A stretch of 64,000 bases of DNA from JAXMDT01 sp046348685 (GTDB taxonomy: Bacteria > Pseudomonadota > Alphaproteobacteria > Rickettsiales > UBA998). The translations under genes were made by a program, and so were the position numbers. The notes beneath the pieces are model-generated. The model was not told where the DNA came from. It saw only the letters and a program-made list of their open reading frames with translations, and searched no databases. Shown here one piece after another: positions 16,638-25,147 of this stretch. The stretch spans positions 88,638-152,637 of the forward strand of contig JAXMDT010000005.1 in NCBI GenBank assembly GCA_046348685.1, read 5' to 3'. Each line of letters opens with the position of its first letter. Positions within the stretch are counted from its first letter, which is position 1.

Positions 16638-16706
16638 TAGAAGCATTCAGTTCCACCCTAATTGTTCCGGGCAACTTGAGGGCGGTCTCCGGACCGCCCT
16701 TTTTTA
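16638..16706 (+). ncRNA. Candidate small RNA (about 70 nt)
   Basis: This stretch lies between a sigma-70 promoter and an intrinsic terminator and contains no open reading frame of note. The 5' part (GCATTCAGTTCCACCCTAAT) is probably single-stranded. It ends in the stem GGGCGGTC/GACCGCCC. I could not match it to a named alphaproteobacterial sRNA family. The combination of promoter, short length and terminator is the main evidence. Confidence 0.5.
16680..16705 (+). terminator. Intrinsic terminator
   Basis: An 8-bp perfect GC-rich stem (GGGCGGTC/GACCGCCC, 4-nt loop) is followed by six T residues on the plus strand only. It ends the candidate sRNA. The rest of the gap up to 16839 is AT-rich upstream sequence of the next gene. 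Confidence 0.85.
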
Positions 16707-16838
16707 TTCGTTAGATACTTTACATGCTGCTTTATAACCATAGCACCTTAAAAATAAGCGTTATTTAAATTTTACCAACCTTATAAATAGCGCCCAGAAA
16801 AAAAATTATTAGCCTAGGTAACAGGAAGGAGCTTTTTC

Positions 16839-17246
16839 ATGAGCACATTAGATTCTCTTGGTTTTACCTATAGCAACCTAAAGGACTTCGGGATTAACGT
16901 TTCCACAGCCGGTTCATTGCTAGGCGAAAATTCAGTATATGCGTTTGCGCTGGATCATTTGCCTGCCGCCTCTACACAAGGAACTTTAGAAGATTTATTA
17001 CAATCGTTTATTATCGTAAATCAAACTAATAGCGCTCTCGTTTTTGATAATACCGAGTACCGCCAGTATCTCAATTACGTAAGTGAAGTTGATAATATTC
17101 TACACTCACACGGTTTATCTCTCAGCGACATCGATTACCACATTGACGGTTCCGGCCATATAACGGCAAGCGTTCATGATAGCGCTGCTGGCTCAGCCGA
17201 TACGAACGCTGAGTTAGCGCAATTAGCGCAGGATTTTGGTATCTAG
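16839..17246 (+). CDS. Orphan hypothetical protein
   Basis: The 135-residue acidic protein is not recognised. It has no signal peptide or membrane helix. A helical N-terminal region (LDSLGFTYSNLKDFGI) is followed by a possible helix pair (YRQYLNYVSEVDNILHSHGL) and a short beta-hairpin (DIDYHIDGSGHITASVHD). The ribosome binding site is strong (AGGAAGGAG, 8 nt upstream). It is monocistronic with a terminator directly after it. Confidence 0.65.
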   Translation: MSTLDSLGFTYSNLKDFGINVSTAGSLLGENSVYAFALDHLPAASTQGTLEDLLQSFIIVNQTNSALVFDNTEYRQYLNYVSEVDNILHSHGLSLSDIDYHIDGSGHITASVHDSAAGSADTNAELAQLAQDFGI

Positions 17247-17263
17247 TTTTAGATGACTGCCAT

Positions 17264-17297
17264 AAAAAAGCCCCGGTATCTCTACCGGGGCTTTTTG
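17264..17297. terminator. Bidirectional intrinsic terminator
   Basis: The stem GCCCCGGTA/TACCGGGGC with loop TCTC is flanked by an A-run on the left and a T-run on the right. It can therefore terminate both the plus-strand orphan and the minus-strand pnp gene. Confidence 0.9.
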
Positions 17298-17315
17298 TTT
17301 TTTGAGTAGGTAGAA

Positions 17316-19511
17316 TTATCTGTCGCCACCACCACGACGGCGTCTGCGGCCTTCACCGCCTTCGCCTTCTTCGTCACGGCGCGGCTTACGGGTCGGGGCA
17401 TGCTCGATGCCTTCGATCTCCTCGCCGGTTTCCTGATTGACCGCGCGCATGGAGAGGCGGCATTTTCCGCGTCCATCCACTTCGATCAGTTTCACTTTCA
17501 CTTCGTCGCCGACATTCAGCACATCGGTGACGCTCGGAATGCGCTCACCGGTGATTTCGCTGACATGCACCAGACCGTCTTTGCCCGGCATGAAGGTGAC
17601 GAACGCGCCGAAATCGACGATCGATGCCACTTTACCGGTGTAGATGGTGCCGACTTCCGGCTCGCTGACGATGGACTTGATCCAATCCACAGCGGCTTTG
17701 CCTTGCGTCTCATCCACAGCAGCAACGCGCACGGTGCCATCATCTTCGATATCGACTTTCGCGCCGGTCACTTCGCAAATCTCACGAATGACTTTACCGC
17801 CGGTGCCGATGACTTCGCGGATTTTGTCTTTCGGAATCTGCAGCGTGGTGATGCGCGGTGCATTGACGCTGACGTCGCCACGCGCTTCGGTAAGTGCCTT
17901 GCTCATCTCTTTCAGGATGTGGGCGCGGCCGCCATGTGCCTGCTCCAGCGCGATCTTCATGATCTCTTCAGTGATACCGTTGATCTTGATATCCATCTGC
18001 AGTGCAGTGATACCTTTCTCGGTGCCGGCCACTTTGAAATCCATATCACCGAGATGATCTTCATCGCCCATGATGTCGGACAGGATCACGAAATCCTTAT
18101 CTTCCAGAATGAGGCCCATCGCGATACCCGCAACGGGGCGGGCGAGGGGAACGCCGGCATCCATCAGCGAAAGCGACGTGCCGCACACGGTTGCCATCGA
18201 GGAAGAACCGTTGGATTCGGTGATCTCCGAAACAACGCGTAGCGTGTACGGGAAATTTTCTGGTTCCGGCAAGAGCGGGCGAACGGCGCGGTAGGCCAGT
18301 TTGCCGTGACCGACTTCGCGACGTCCAGGTGGGCGCAGCGGGCCTGCTTCACCGACTGAGTATGGCGGGAAGTTATAGTGCAGCAGGAATTTTTCTTTGT
18401 ACTCACCGGCCACGGCATCGATGATCTGTTCATCAAGCGAAGTGCCGAGCGTGGCAACGACCAGCGCCTGCGTTTCACCACGGGTGAAAAGGGCAGAGCC
18501 ATGGGTTTTCGGCAGAACGCCGACTTCCACCGAAATCGGACGAATGTCTTTTTCGCCGCGGCCATCGATGCGTTTTTTTGTCTTCAGCATGTCGAAGCGA
18601 ACGATATGTTCTTCGAGCTTTTTGATCGCGTCTTTCACCGCGACTTCCGTATTGCCTTCTTCTTCCAGCAATTTGGCTTTTGCTGCCGAGCGCGCTTCAT
18701 CCAGCTTGCTGACGCGCTCTTGTTTCACGGTCAGTTTGTACGCTGCGCGAAGGTCTGCTTCCGCCAAGGACTTTACTTTCTCGTAAAGTGCTTCGGCTTT
18801 CTCGTCGGTGGCGAGCGGCCACGGATCTTTCGCTGCTTTTTCAGCAAGCTTGATGATCATGTTGATGACCGGCTGCATTTCCTTGTGACCGAACATGACG
18901 GCTTTCAGCATCGTCTCTTCGGTCAACTCTTTTGCTTCCGATTCCACCATCAATACGGAGGATTCCGTACCGGCGACAACCAAATCGAGCGCCGAGGTTT
19001 CCATCTCGCTCATCAGCGGGTTCAGCACATATTCGCCGTCGATGTAAGCGACGCGCGCCGCACCAACCGGCCCCATGAACGGAACGCCGGAAATGGTAAG
19101 CGCTGCGGAAGTACCGACGAGGGCGACGATATCCGGATCGTTTTCTTTATCATGCGAGAGCACGGTGCAGACAATCTGCGTGTCGTTACGGAAGCCTTCC
19201 GCGAAAAGGGGGCGGATCGGGCGGTCGATCAGGCGGGAGGTCAAAACATCCTTCTCGGGCGGCTTGCCTTCGCGTTTGAAGAAACCGCCGGGGATGCGTC
19301 CGCCGGCATAATAACGCTCCTGATAATTCACCGTGAGCGGGAAAAAGTCGATATCAGGTTTTGCTTTTTTAGCGGCGGTGACGGCGCACAGGACGACCGT
19401 ATCGCCGTAGGTAGCCAGCACAGCGCCGTCGGCTTGACGGGCAACTTTACCGGTTTCGAGCGTGAGCGTTCTGCCGCCCCACTCAATGGATTCTTTGAAA
19501 ACTTTGAACAT
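17316..19511 (-). CDS. pnp: Polyribonucleotide nucleotidyltransferase
   Basis: PNPase is the phosphorolytic 3'-5' exoribonuclease of the RNA degradosome. I choose the ATG at 19511 (MFKVFKESIEWGGRTLTLE), which has GGAAAGGG upstream; reading from 19544 adds 11 residues not typical of the family. Two RNase PH domains are present (NYQERYYAGGRIPGGFFKRE; LHYNFPPYSVGEAGPLRPPG; GDEDHLGDMDFKVAGTEKG with catalytic Asp), then a KH domain (IREVIGTGGKVIREI) and an S1 domain (VASIVDFGAFVTFMPGKDGL). The C terminus is Arg/Gly-rich (EGRRRRRGGGDR), a possible RNA- or RNase-contact tail. In relatives pnp directly follows rpsO; here the two are 2.1 kb apart. Confidence 0.97.
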   Translation of the reverse strand: MFKVFKESIEWGGRTLTLETGKVARQADGAVLATYGDTVVLCAVTAAKKAKPDIDFFPLTVNYQERYYAGGRIPGGFFKREGKPPEKDVLTSRLIDRPIRPLFAEGFRNDTQIVCTVLSHDKENDPDIVALVGTSAALTISGVPFMGPVGAARVAYIDGEYVLNPLMSEMETSALDLVVAGTESSVLMVESEAKELTEETMLKAVMFGHKEMQPVINMIIKLAEKAAKDPWPLATDEKAEALYEKVKSLAEADLRAAYKLTVKQERVSKLDEARSAAKAKLLEEEGNTEVAVKDAIKKLEEHIVRFDMLKTKKRIDGRGEKDIRPISVEVGVLPKTHGSALFTRGETQALVVATLGTSLDEQIIDAVAGEYKEKFLLHYNFPPYSVGEAGPLRPPGRREVGHGKLAYRAVRPLLPEPENFPYTLRVVSEITESNGSSSMATVCGTSLSLMDAGVPLARPVAGIAMGLILEDKDFVILSDIMGDEDHLGDMDFKVAGTEKGITALQMDIKINGITEEIMKIALEQAHGGRAHILKEMSKALTEARGDVSVNAPRITTLQIPKDKIREVIGTGGKVIREICEVTGAKVDIEDDGTVRVAAVDETQGKAAVDWIKSIVSEPEVGTIYTGKVASIVDFGAFVTFMPGKDGLVHVSEITGERIPSVTDVLNVGDEVKVKLIEVDGRGKCRLSMRAVNQETGEEIEGIEHAPTRKPRRDEEGEGGEGRRRRRGGGDR

Positions 19512-19730
19512 AATTGTTCCCTTTCCGTTAGAGATGCCAGGCAAATCAAGGTCTTGGAAAGGTTAAACCGCTTTTATGCGCCTGACACCTGTATTTCCAA
19601 GCCGGGCCGCAATTTTCTATTCTCCGCACCGCTTAAAAGCCGCTAACCGCAGGGAACTCTATGAAACCGCGAATGCCGCCTATATAGGGGATAAACTCTT
19701 AAGCAGCAAGGGGAAAAAAGGATTAAACCC

Positions 19731-19855
19731 GTCATTCCAGCAAAAGCTGTAATCCAGTAATTATACCCCGTACTTGTTGCGGGGTCTGGTGATCACTCAA
19801 TAAATGCGGGATACATTTGTGCAAAGACTAGATTCCAGCTTTCGCTGGAATGACG
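19731..19855. repeat. MITE-like element with about 28-bp terminal inverted repeats
   Basis: The left end (19731-19758, starting GTCATTCCAGC) and right end (19828-19854, ending GCTGGAATGAC) are inverted copies with about four mismatches. The interior holds a second hairpin, CCCCG...CGGGG, near 19766-19784. Elements with GTCATTCC/GGAATGAC ends are widespread non-autonomous repeats in proteobacteria. It occupies the gap between pnp and the GT39 gene. The rest of this 380-nt gap shows no gene. Confidence 0.75.
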
Positions 19856-19892
19856 CAGGCATTTTTGATACGGCTTTTCTTTTGAGTATTCC

Positions 19893-21569
19893 ATGCGTCG
19901 CTCCTATCTCTGGCTGGCTATCGTAAGCATGATCCTGCTGGGACTAGTGCGCATCATCTCTACTTATTCCACGTTCAGTTTCACGCTCGACGAACGGGCG
20001 CACCTTTTGACCGGTATGGAGTGGTGGGACCGCGGCACCTATGAATTCGAAGTATTGCATCCCCCGCTGGGTCGTATCGTTATGGCGCTGCCTCTATACC
20101 TTGACGGTAAGCGGCTTGCCCCTGAAGTGCGTGCCTATACCTGCCCGCGCAGTTTCGTCGATGAAATACGCCGCGTCGATAAAGAGGTGAAAGAAGGATT
20201 TTTCAAATCCTATTGCCTGCGCAAAAACTCATCCAAATTTCTCATCGAAGGCAACATCTACCGTACTTTGGCATTAGCACGCGGCGCTGCATCTTTATTT
20301 TTCGTTATTGCATCGCTTTATGTTTTTCTACTCGGCAAGCGATGGCTGGGCGAGAAGGGCGGCCTTGCCTCGCTGTTTGTTTTCACCATGACGCCGGTCG
20401 TGCTTGGGGTATCTTCGCTTGCGCTGACTGACATTCCTTTCACCGCGATGTTCCTGATGGCGCTCCACGCCATGCAATGTCTGATGGAAAATCCAAGATG
20501 GCGCATGGCGCTGTATGCAGGCATTGCCGTTGGTCTCGCTTTTGCCACCAAATTCACCGCATTGATGTTTGTGCCGCTTGGTGCAGCACTATTGATCGCA
20601 TTCCGTTTCTGGCAAAATCGAACCTGGCCATTACCGCCGTGGAAATATATTCTCTCTGCGGTCGCGGTTTGTTTTTTCGTCATATGGTCGATCTACCGCT
20701 TTTCCATGGGTACGCCAGCGCAGGTATTTCCTGCCGCCGAGACATTCAGCCATGAAGAGGGTTGGCCAGCGCATCTGATGACGGAAAATATTCTGCCGAT
20801 GCCGGAGTTTTTCCAAGGCATTATTTCCGTCGCGCAGAAATCGGAGAAGGGGCACGGAAGTTATCTTTTTGGCAAGCTTGATCATCAGGGCGTCTGGTAT
20901 TTCTTCCCAAGCCAACTGCTGCTACGCACACCGATTCCGATCGTCGCATTGTTTATCATTGGCATGGGGCTGATGATTCGCGACGCATGGCGTGGAAGGG
21001 ACAGGACGATTCTGATCCCACTCGTTTTGTTCTGGCTGATGCTGGCGATGGTATTGCCGTCGCGCATCAATATCGGTTTGCGTCACGTCATTCATTTCTA
21101 CGCGCCGCTGGCGATGGTCGCCGGTTATGCGATTGCGCGTTTTTCCGAAAGCGGCAAGAAATGGGGCGCTTCCGGTGTGCTTTCGTTCGGCGCAGTGTTC
21201 GTCGCCTCGGCGATGGCACATCCGAATTACTATAGCGATTACTGGAAGCTGCTCGATCCGAATCCCGAATGCTGCATCGACATTCCCGATCTCGATTTTG
21301 CGCAGGACAGGAAACGCATTGCGGATTTTGTCAACAAAGAGGATATTCCTGAAATCATAGTGTGCGGCTTCAACACTGACCTTTACGAAGACTACACCAA
21401 GCGGAAAATTATACAAAAATGTCCGCACGAAAAACCGGAAGGCTGGTTTGCGCTGGCACTTTCCAAACGTTACGACCGTGCAAGCAAGCTAGAATGGATC
21501 GGCGCATATGAGCCGGTCAGACGGCTCGGCACATCGACTGATATTTATTATTTTCCTCCGGAAGAATAG
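19893..21569 (+). CDS. GT39-like (ArnT/PMT type) membrane glycosyltransferase
   Basis: The 558-residue protein has about 10-12 membrane segments (first at residues 6-22, WLAIVSMILLGLVRIIS). The GT-C signature acidic pair appears in the first periplasmic loop (FTLDERAHLLTGMEWWDRG) and is followed by HPPLGRIVMALPLYL. Such enzymes transfer a sugar from a polyprenyl-phosphate donor to protein or lipid on the periplasmic side. The acceptor is unknown. The soluble C-terminal ~120 residues contain PNPECCIDIPDLDFAQD. It lies on the opposite strand between pnp and rpsO, where relatives have no gene. Confidence 0.85.
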   Translation: MRRSYLWLAIVSMILLGLVRIISTYSTFSFTLDERAHLLTGMEWWDRGTYEFEVLHPPLGRIVMALPLYLDGKRLAPEVRAYTCPRSFVDEIRRVDKEVKEGFFKSYCLRKNSSKFLIEGNIYRTLALARGAASLFFVIASLYVFLLGKRWLGEKGGLASLFVFTMTPVVLGVSSLALTDIPFTAMFLMALHAMQCLMENPRWRMALYAGIAVGLAFATKFTALMFVPLGAALLIAFRFWQNRTWPLPPWKYILSAVAVCFFVIWSIYRFSMGTPAQVFPAAETFSHEEGWPAHLMTENILPMPEFFQGIISVAQKSEKGHGSYLFGKLDHQGVWYFFPSQLLLRTPIPIVALFIIGMGLMIRDAWRGRDRTILIPLVLFWLMLAMVLPSRINIGLRHVIHFYAPLAMVAGYAIARFSESGKKWGASGVLSFGAVFVASAMAHPNYYSDYWKLLDPNPECCIDIPDLDFAQDRKRIADFVNKEDIPEIIVCGFNTDLYEDYTKRKIIQKCPHEKPEGWFALALSKRYDRASKLEWIGAYEPVRRLGTSTDIYYFPPEE

Positions 21570-21576
21570 CCAATAA

Positions 21577-21603
21577 AAAAAGGCGGCACGAAGCCGCCTT
21601 TTT
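21577..21603. terminator. Bidirectional intrinsic terminator
   Basis: The stem GGCGGC/GCCGCC with loop ACGAA is flanked by an A-run and a T-run, so it serves the convergent GT39 and rpsO genes. Confidence 0.9.
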
Positions 21604-21622
21604 CTTTTCGATATACGTAGGA

Positions 21623-21892
21623 TTACTTACGCAGGCCGAGCTTCTTGATCACGTCGTTGTAACGTCCTTCGTCTTTGGACTTGAGGTAATCAAGCAGGCG
21701 GCGGCGGCGGCCGACCATCACGAGAAGACCGCGACGCGAGTGGTGGTCTTTCTTGTGGCTCTTGAAATGTTCAGTAAGCGCGTTGATGCGCTCGGTAAGG
21801 ATCGCGACCTGTACTTCCGGTGAACCGGTGTCACCTTCTTTCTGGCCGAATTCCTTGATTACTTTTGTCTTGCGTTCTGCTGCAATCGACAT
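21623..21892 (-). CDS. rpsO: 30S ribosomal protein S15
   Basis: S15 is a primary 16S rRNA-binding protein. The 89-residue length is exact for the family. Diagnostic segments are EGDTGSPEVQVAILTERINA, HFKSHKKDHHSRRGLLVMVG and RRRLLDYLKSKDEGRY. It lies 39 nt downstream of truB, the conserved truB-rpsO order. An intrinsic terminator follows, so here pnp is not read from this operon. Confidence 0.98.
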   Translation of the reverse strand: MSIAAERKTKVIKEFGQKEGDTGSPEVQVAILTERINALTEHFKSHKKDHHSRRGLLVMVGRRRRLLDYLKSKDEGRYNDVIKKLGLRK

Positions 21893-21931
21893 CGTTCACT
21901 CCATAAATTTAAGGTTACTCAATGTGAGCCC

Positions 21932-22885
21932 TCACACGTGGAAAACGCGTACTGGTTTTAAGCGACGGCCTTGCCGTTCTACCAATGCGACTAATGTATT
22001 AGAGCTATATGCTCGGTACATACCTGCCGAACCAAAATCATGTCCGGCGTCTTCCACACATGCGCGGGAGACAAACACTTCACCTCCGTGGCGGAGCCTT
22101 GTTTCCTGCGATTGATCCACCCTGAGAGCCGGGATGTCGTCCAGCGACACGTCGAGGGGGAGCAAAACACTCACATCTGTATCCGTGATATAAGTAACAT
22201 TTTCACTTGGCAAGCCCTTTTCTATTTCTTCCAGTAAAACAGCATTTTGCTCGTCAAATGATCCGACGCTTATTCTCCTGAGGTCGGCAACGTGCCCGAC
22301 GGTACCGAGGGCAAGGGATATATCCCTTGCTAATGATCTGACATACATGCCTTTTCCGGAAGAGACCTCGAAAACGGCACGATCGGCGTCCGGACGTTCA
22401 ATGAGCTGCAAATCGTCGATATAAACAATTCTCGGCTCCATTTTGGGCGCTGCTCCCGCACGGGCAAGGTCATATGCCCGCTCGCCGCCAATCTTAATGG
22501 CGCTGTAGACCGGCGGAATTTGTTCAATCTCTCCAATATAATTTTTTAAAATTGCTTTTATGTCAGTATCTTGTGGGCGCTTGTCGGAAGTAGTAGTGAT
22601 TTCGCCTTCACGGTCGTCGGTGGTGGTCTGCTCCCCGAATTTCACCGTAAACCGGTACGTCTTTTCGGCATCCATGGCATATTGCACGGTTTTGGTAGCC
22701 TCTCCCAAAGCTAGCGGCAATATACCGGTCGCCAGAGGGTCGAGCGTCCCGGCGTGGCCTATTTTCTCCGGACTTAACAGTCGCTTGACGCGGCTTACCG
22801 CTTCAGTGGATGTCATCCCGTAGGGCTTATCCAGATTGATCCAGCCGTTCAGCCGGTTTTTCACTTTTTTCGGTTTTTGACTCAT
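21932..22885 (-). CDS. truB: tRNA pseudouridine(55) synthase
   Basis: TruB makes pseudouridine 55 in the T-loop of tRNAs. The protein has 317 residues. The catalytic motif is GHAGTLDPLATGILPLALGE, with the catalytic Asp in LDP. Other family segments are GWINLDKPYGMTSTEAVSRV, IPPVYSAIKIGGERAYDLAR and SSGKGMYVRSLARDI. It precedes rpsO. Its usual upstream partner rbfA is 6.6 kb away, separated by three inserted genes. Confidence 0.97.
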   Translation of the reverse strand: MSQKPKKVKNRLNGWINLDKPYGMTSTEAVSRVKRLLSPEKIGHAGTLDPLATGILPLALGEATKTVQYAMDAEKTYRFTVKFGEQTTTDDREGEITTTSDKRPQDTDIKAILKNYIGEIEQIPPVYSAIKIGGERAYDLARAGAAPKMEPRIVYIDDLQLIERPDADRAVFEVSSGKGMYVRSLARDISLALGTVGHVADLRRISVGSFDEQNAVLLEEIEKGLPSENVTYITDTDVSVLLPLDVSLDDIPALRVDQSQETRLRHGGEVFVSRACVEDAGHDFGSAGMYRAYSSNTLVALVERQGRRLKPVRVFHV

Positions 22886-22951
22886 AACCTTAACAGAGTA
22901 TTTTTATACTGCAGGTATAAAGCACGTCCGTACGCGGACAGAAAGTCTTTT

Positions 22952-25147
22952 ATGGCGGATACGACTAAGCCCATCCCTATGGCGGATTTAATTACATCCA
23001 TCAGCGACCTATTTGCAGGTAGTAATGGAAAAGATGGCAAACCAGCCAAAGATGATAATGTAAAAGCAGCTGGCATACTCGACCTTGTAGATAAGTATAA
23101 GTTAAATGGTTTAGTTGCTACCGCAAGGACTTATCCTGCGCTTAATGCGTTTCTTCTGGATTCTATTGTCGAAGCTGACGCTGCTGGAAGTATCAGTAGC
23201 AACCCGGAAGACATGGTTGCCAAGCTAAATAAAGCAATAGAGGCAACATCGATAGATCCAATAGCTGCTACAGCAGCTTTCTTAGGCATTCCTTCTCCTC
23301 CCGCTATTCCCGGAGTTTCTAACACGGCATCTTTAAGTTCAATTCTTGAACCGCTAGGTTATTATCCTGTAACGTCAGAAACGGCTGTTAGTATAGGTCG
23401 GATTGGCAATTTAGTTATTGAAAAAGTCGGCAGTGAAAAAATCGCCGAAGAATTTTTCAGGCAGACACCGCCGCAGGAATTCGCAGTCTACATCGTTCAG
23501 AATGCGAATGCGGACCAGGCGAGTGTCATGCTGCGCAGGGCGATTAGCTATAAACGGTTCGATCATTTCAACGCTATTTTGGATGCGGTCGAGAACGGTG
23601 TCGATGGTAAGAAGCCAGACTATACAGCCGAAAAATTGCTGCAGACACTACTAAAACCAGAGAACGGCGTCGATATCGATTTTGTCGCTGAGCGAGTTAA
23701 GGATAATGCCGAACTAAGGACATATGTTGCTGGGATCAAAGCAGCGCGCCAGCCAGCACCAGCACCTGAACCCGCTCCACCTGAAACGCATCAAACAGCC
23801 TCAGCAACAGGCACACGGTCCAGTTTGCTACTCTTGCCGATCAAGCTTTCCGTGGATCAAGATGCCCTGCCGGATGGCATGGATGCCGAGCAAGCCGCGG
23901 ATGCTCTCCGCACGTCTTTGCAGGAAAGCCGCATTGCCGACCGCGCCATTACTTCGGTCAATCCGGTAGGTTATGCGCCGCTGATGGCGGCTGCATTTTT
24001 GACAACCAGGCCTTCCGCTTTCGGAGCGGCCAAGGATAATATTGATTCGCATGCCGGTGATGCCAACTATAAACTGGCCATGTCAGTTGAAAAGGATAAA
24101 GACGGCAAGAATTTTATCTCTGTATTCCTGGCAGAACCAAATGGCGGCAAGGATGGTAAAACGCCGACACGTATTTATTACGCGGCGGTTGATCCTGAAT
24201 ACTCAAACGCGACCATCAAGGCGATGCTGACAGCGGGTACTGCTGAAAATAAACAATTCGCGGAGGCGGTCACAAAATCGCTTGCGGTTGCTTTTGATGA
24301 TCCTGCAAAAGCAAATAAGCAGTGGGGCACAGAACCGCAAGCTTTCCAGCTTATTGATCGGGAAGCAGCAGAGCAAAGTGATACGACAAAGTATCTTGCT
24401 GCACTTAAGGCGGCGGGTGTAAGTCTGGTGGGCACGGCAGGCTTCGCCTATAATGAGGTTTCTAATGCCGTACGGGAGAAAATGGGGCCCATACTAGCAT
24501 CCGCTAGAACAAGTATTGAATCTGCCCTTGCCTCAAATGAAATCACGCCGGAAGCGGCGAACTATTTACTAAAGGAACCCAACGCTATTACGGGTTTGTC
24601 ACTAAAAGATTTGCAACAGCTACCTGCTGCACTGGCGGATAAGGGTAGCGAGCTCTATGCAAAATTAGCTGAAAAGGTATCTACGGCTGGATTTACATGG
24701 GAACCTGCTGAAACTCCGGCGCCTGCCGCTCCCGAGGCAAAGGTCGTGGAAGTTTCGGAAACGCAGACAGATGCGGGTATCCGAAAAATCACTAAAGAAG
24801 ACCAATTGCTGAAAATCGCTAAAGACAATCAGGCCGATCTTTCAAAAATCGCTGAGGAAGCGGGGCTCAGCGCATTGGTTTCGGACAAGGATAAAGCGGC
24901 GATGGCGCGCTGGGCGTACGTGTTTGCCGCTGCGCATGAAAACGGATTCAAGACGGCGAAGCAGGTCAATAACCTGGTGGTTGATTCCACTCTCGATCTT
25001 CCGGAAAAAGAGGACATCGAAGCTGCTGCAAGAGCGATGGCGAAGCTGAAAAGTGAGAATAAAAAAATCACTTATGCGGCAATGGAGGAAATACTGCCGC
25101 CGGTCACACCGCAGCAAATGGCTGATGCAAGCCGCACACCTGATTAG
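22952..25147 (+). CDS. Large orphan protein with proline-rich linker
   Basis: The product has 731 residues if started at the ATG at 22952 (MADTTKPIPMADLITSISDL). An upstream ATG at 22877 would add 25 basic residues and overlap the truB start, so I prefer the internal one. A helical N-terminal region of about 265 residues is joined by a proline-rich linker (PAPAPEPAPPETHQ, near residue 268) to a mixed region and a helical Lys/Glu/Ala-rich C-terminal third. There is no signal peptide, membrane helix or recognised domain. It lies on the strand opposite truB and the chemoreceptor, and its stop overlaps the convergent chemoreceptor gene by 4 nt. Confidence 0.6.
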   Translation: MADTTKPIPMADLITSISDLFAGSNGKDGKPAKDDNVKAAGILDLVDKYKLNGLVATARTYPALNAFLLDSIVEADAAGSISSNPEDMVAKLNKAIEATSIDPIAATAAFLGIPSPPAIPGVSNTASLSSILEPLGYYPVTSETAVSIGRIGNLVIEKVGSEKIAEEFFRQTPPQEFAVYIVQNANADQASVMLRRAISYKRFDHFNAILDAVENGVDGKKPDYTAEKLLQTLLKPENGVDIDFVAERVKDNAELRTYVAGIKAARQPAPAPEPAPPETHQTASATGTRSSLLLLPIKLSVDQDALPDGMDAEQAADALRTSLQESRIADRAITSVNPVGYAPLMAAAFLTTRPSAFGAAKDNIDSHAGDANYKLAMSVEKDKDGKNFISVFLAEPNGGKDGKTPTRIYYAAVDPEYSNATIKAMLTAGTAENKQFAEAVTKSLAVAFDDPAKANKQWGTEPQAFQLIDREAAEQSDTTKYLAALKAAGVSLVGTAGFAYNEVSNAVREKMGPILASARTSIESALASNEITPEAANYLLKEPNAITGLSLKDLQQLPAALADKGSELYAKLAEKVSTAGFTWEPAETPAPAAPEAKVVEVSETQTDAGIRKITKEDQLLKIAKDNQADLSKIAEEAGLSALVSDKDKAAMARWAYVFAAAHENGFKTAKQVNNLVVDSTLDLPEKEDIEAAARAMAKLKSENKKITYAAMEEILPPVTPQQMADASRTPD

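Noticed and set aside
18378..19646. 422-codon open frame on the plus strand opposite pnp
   Set aside because: It is an antisense shadow of the GC-rich pnp gene, rich in Arg, Phe and His, with no ribosome binding site or homology pattern.
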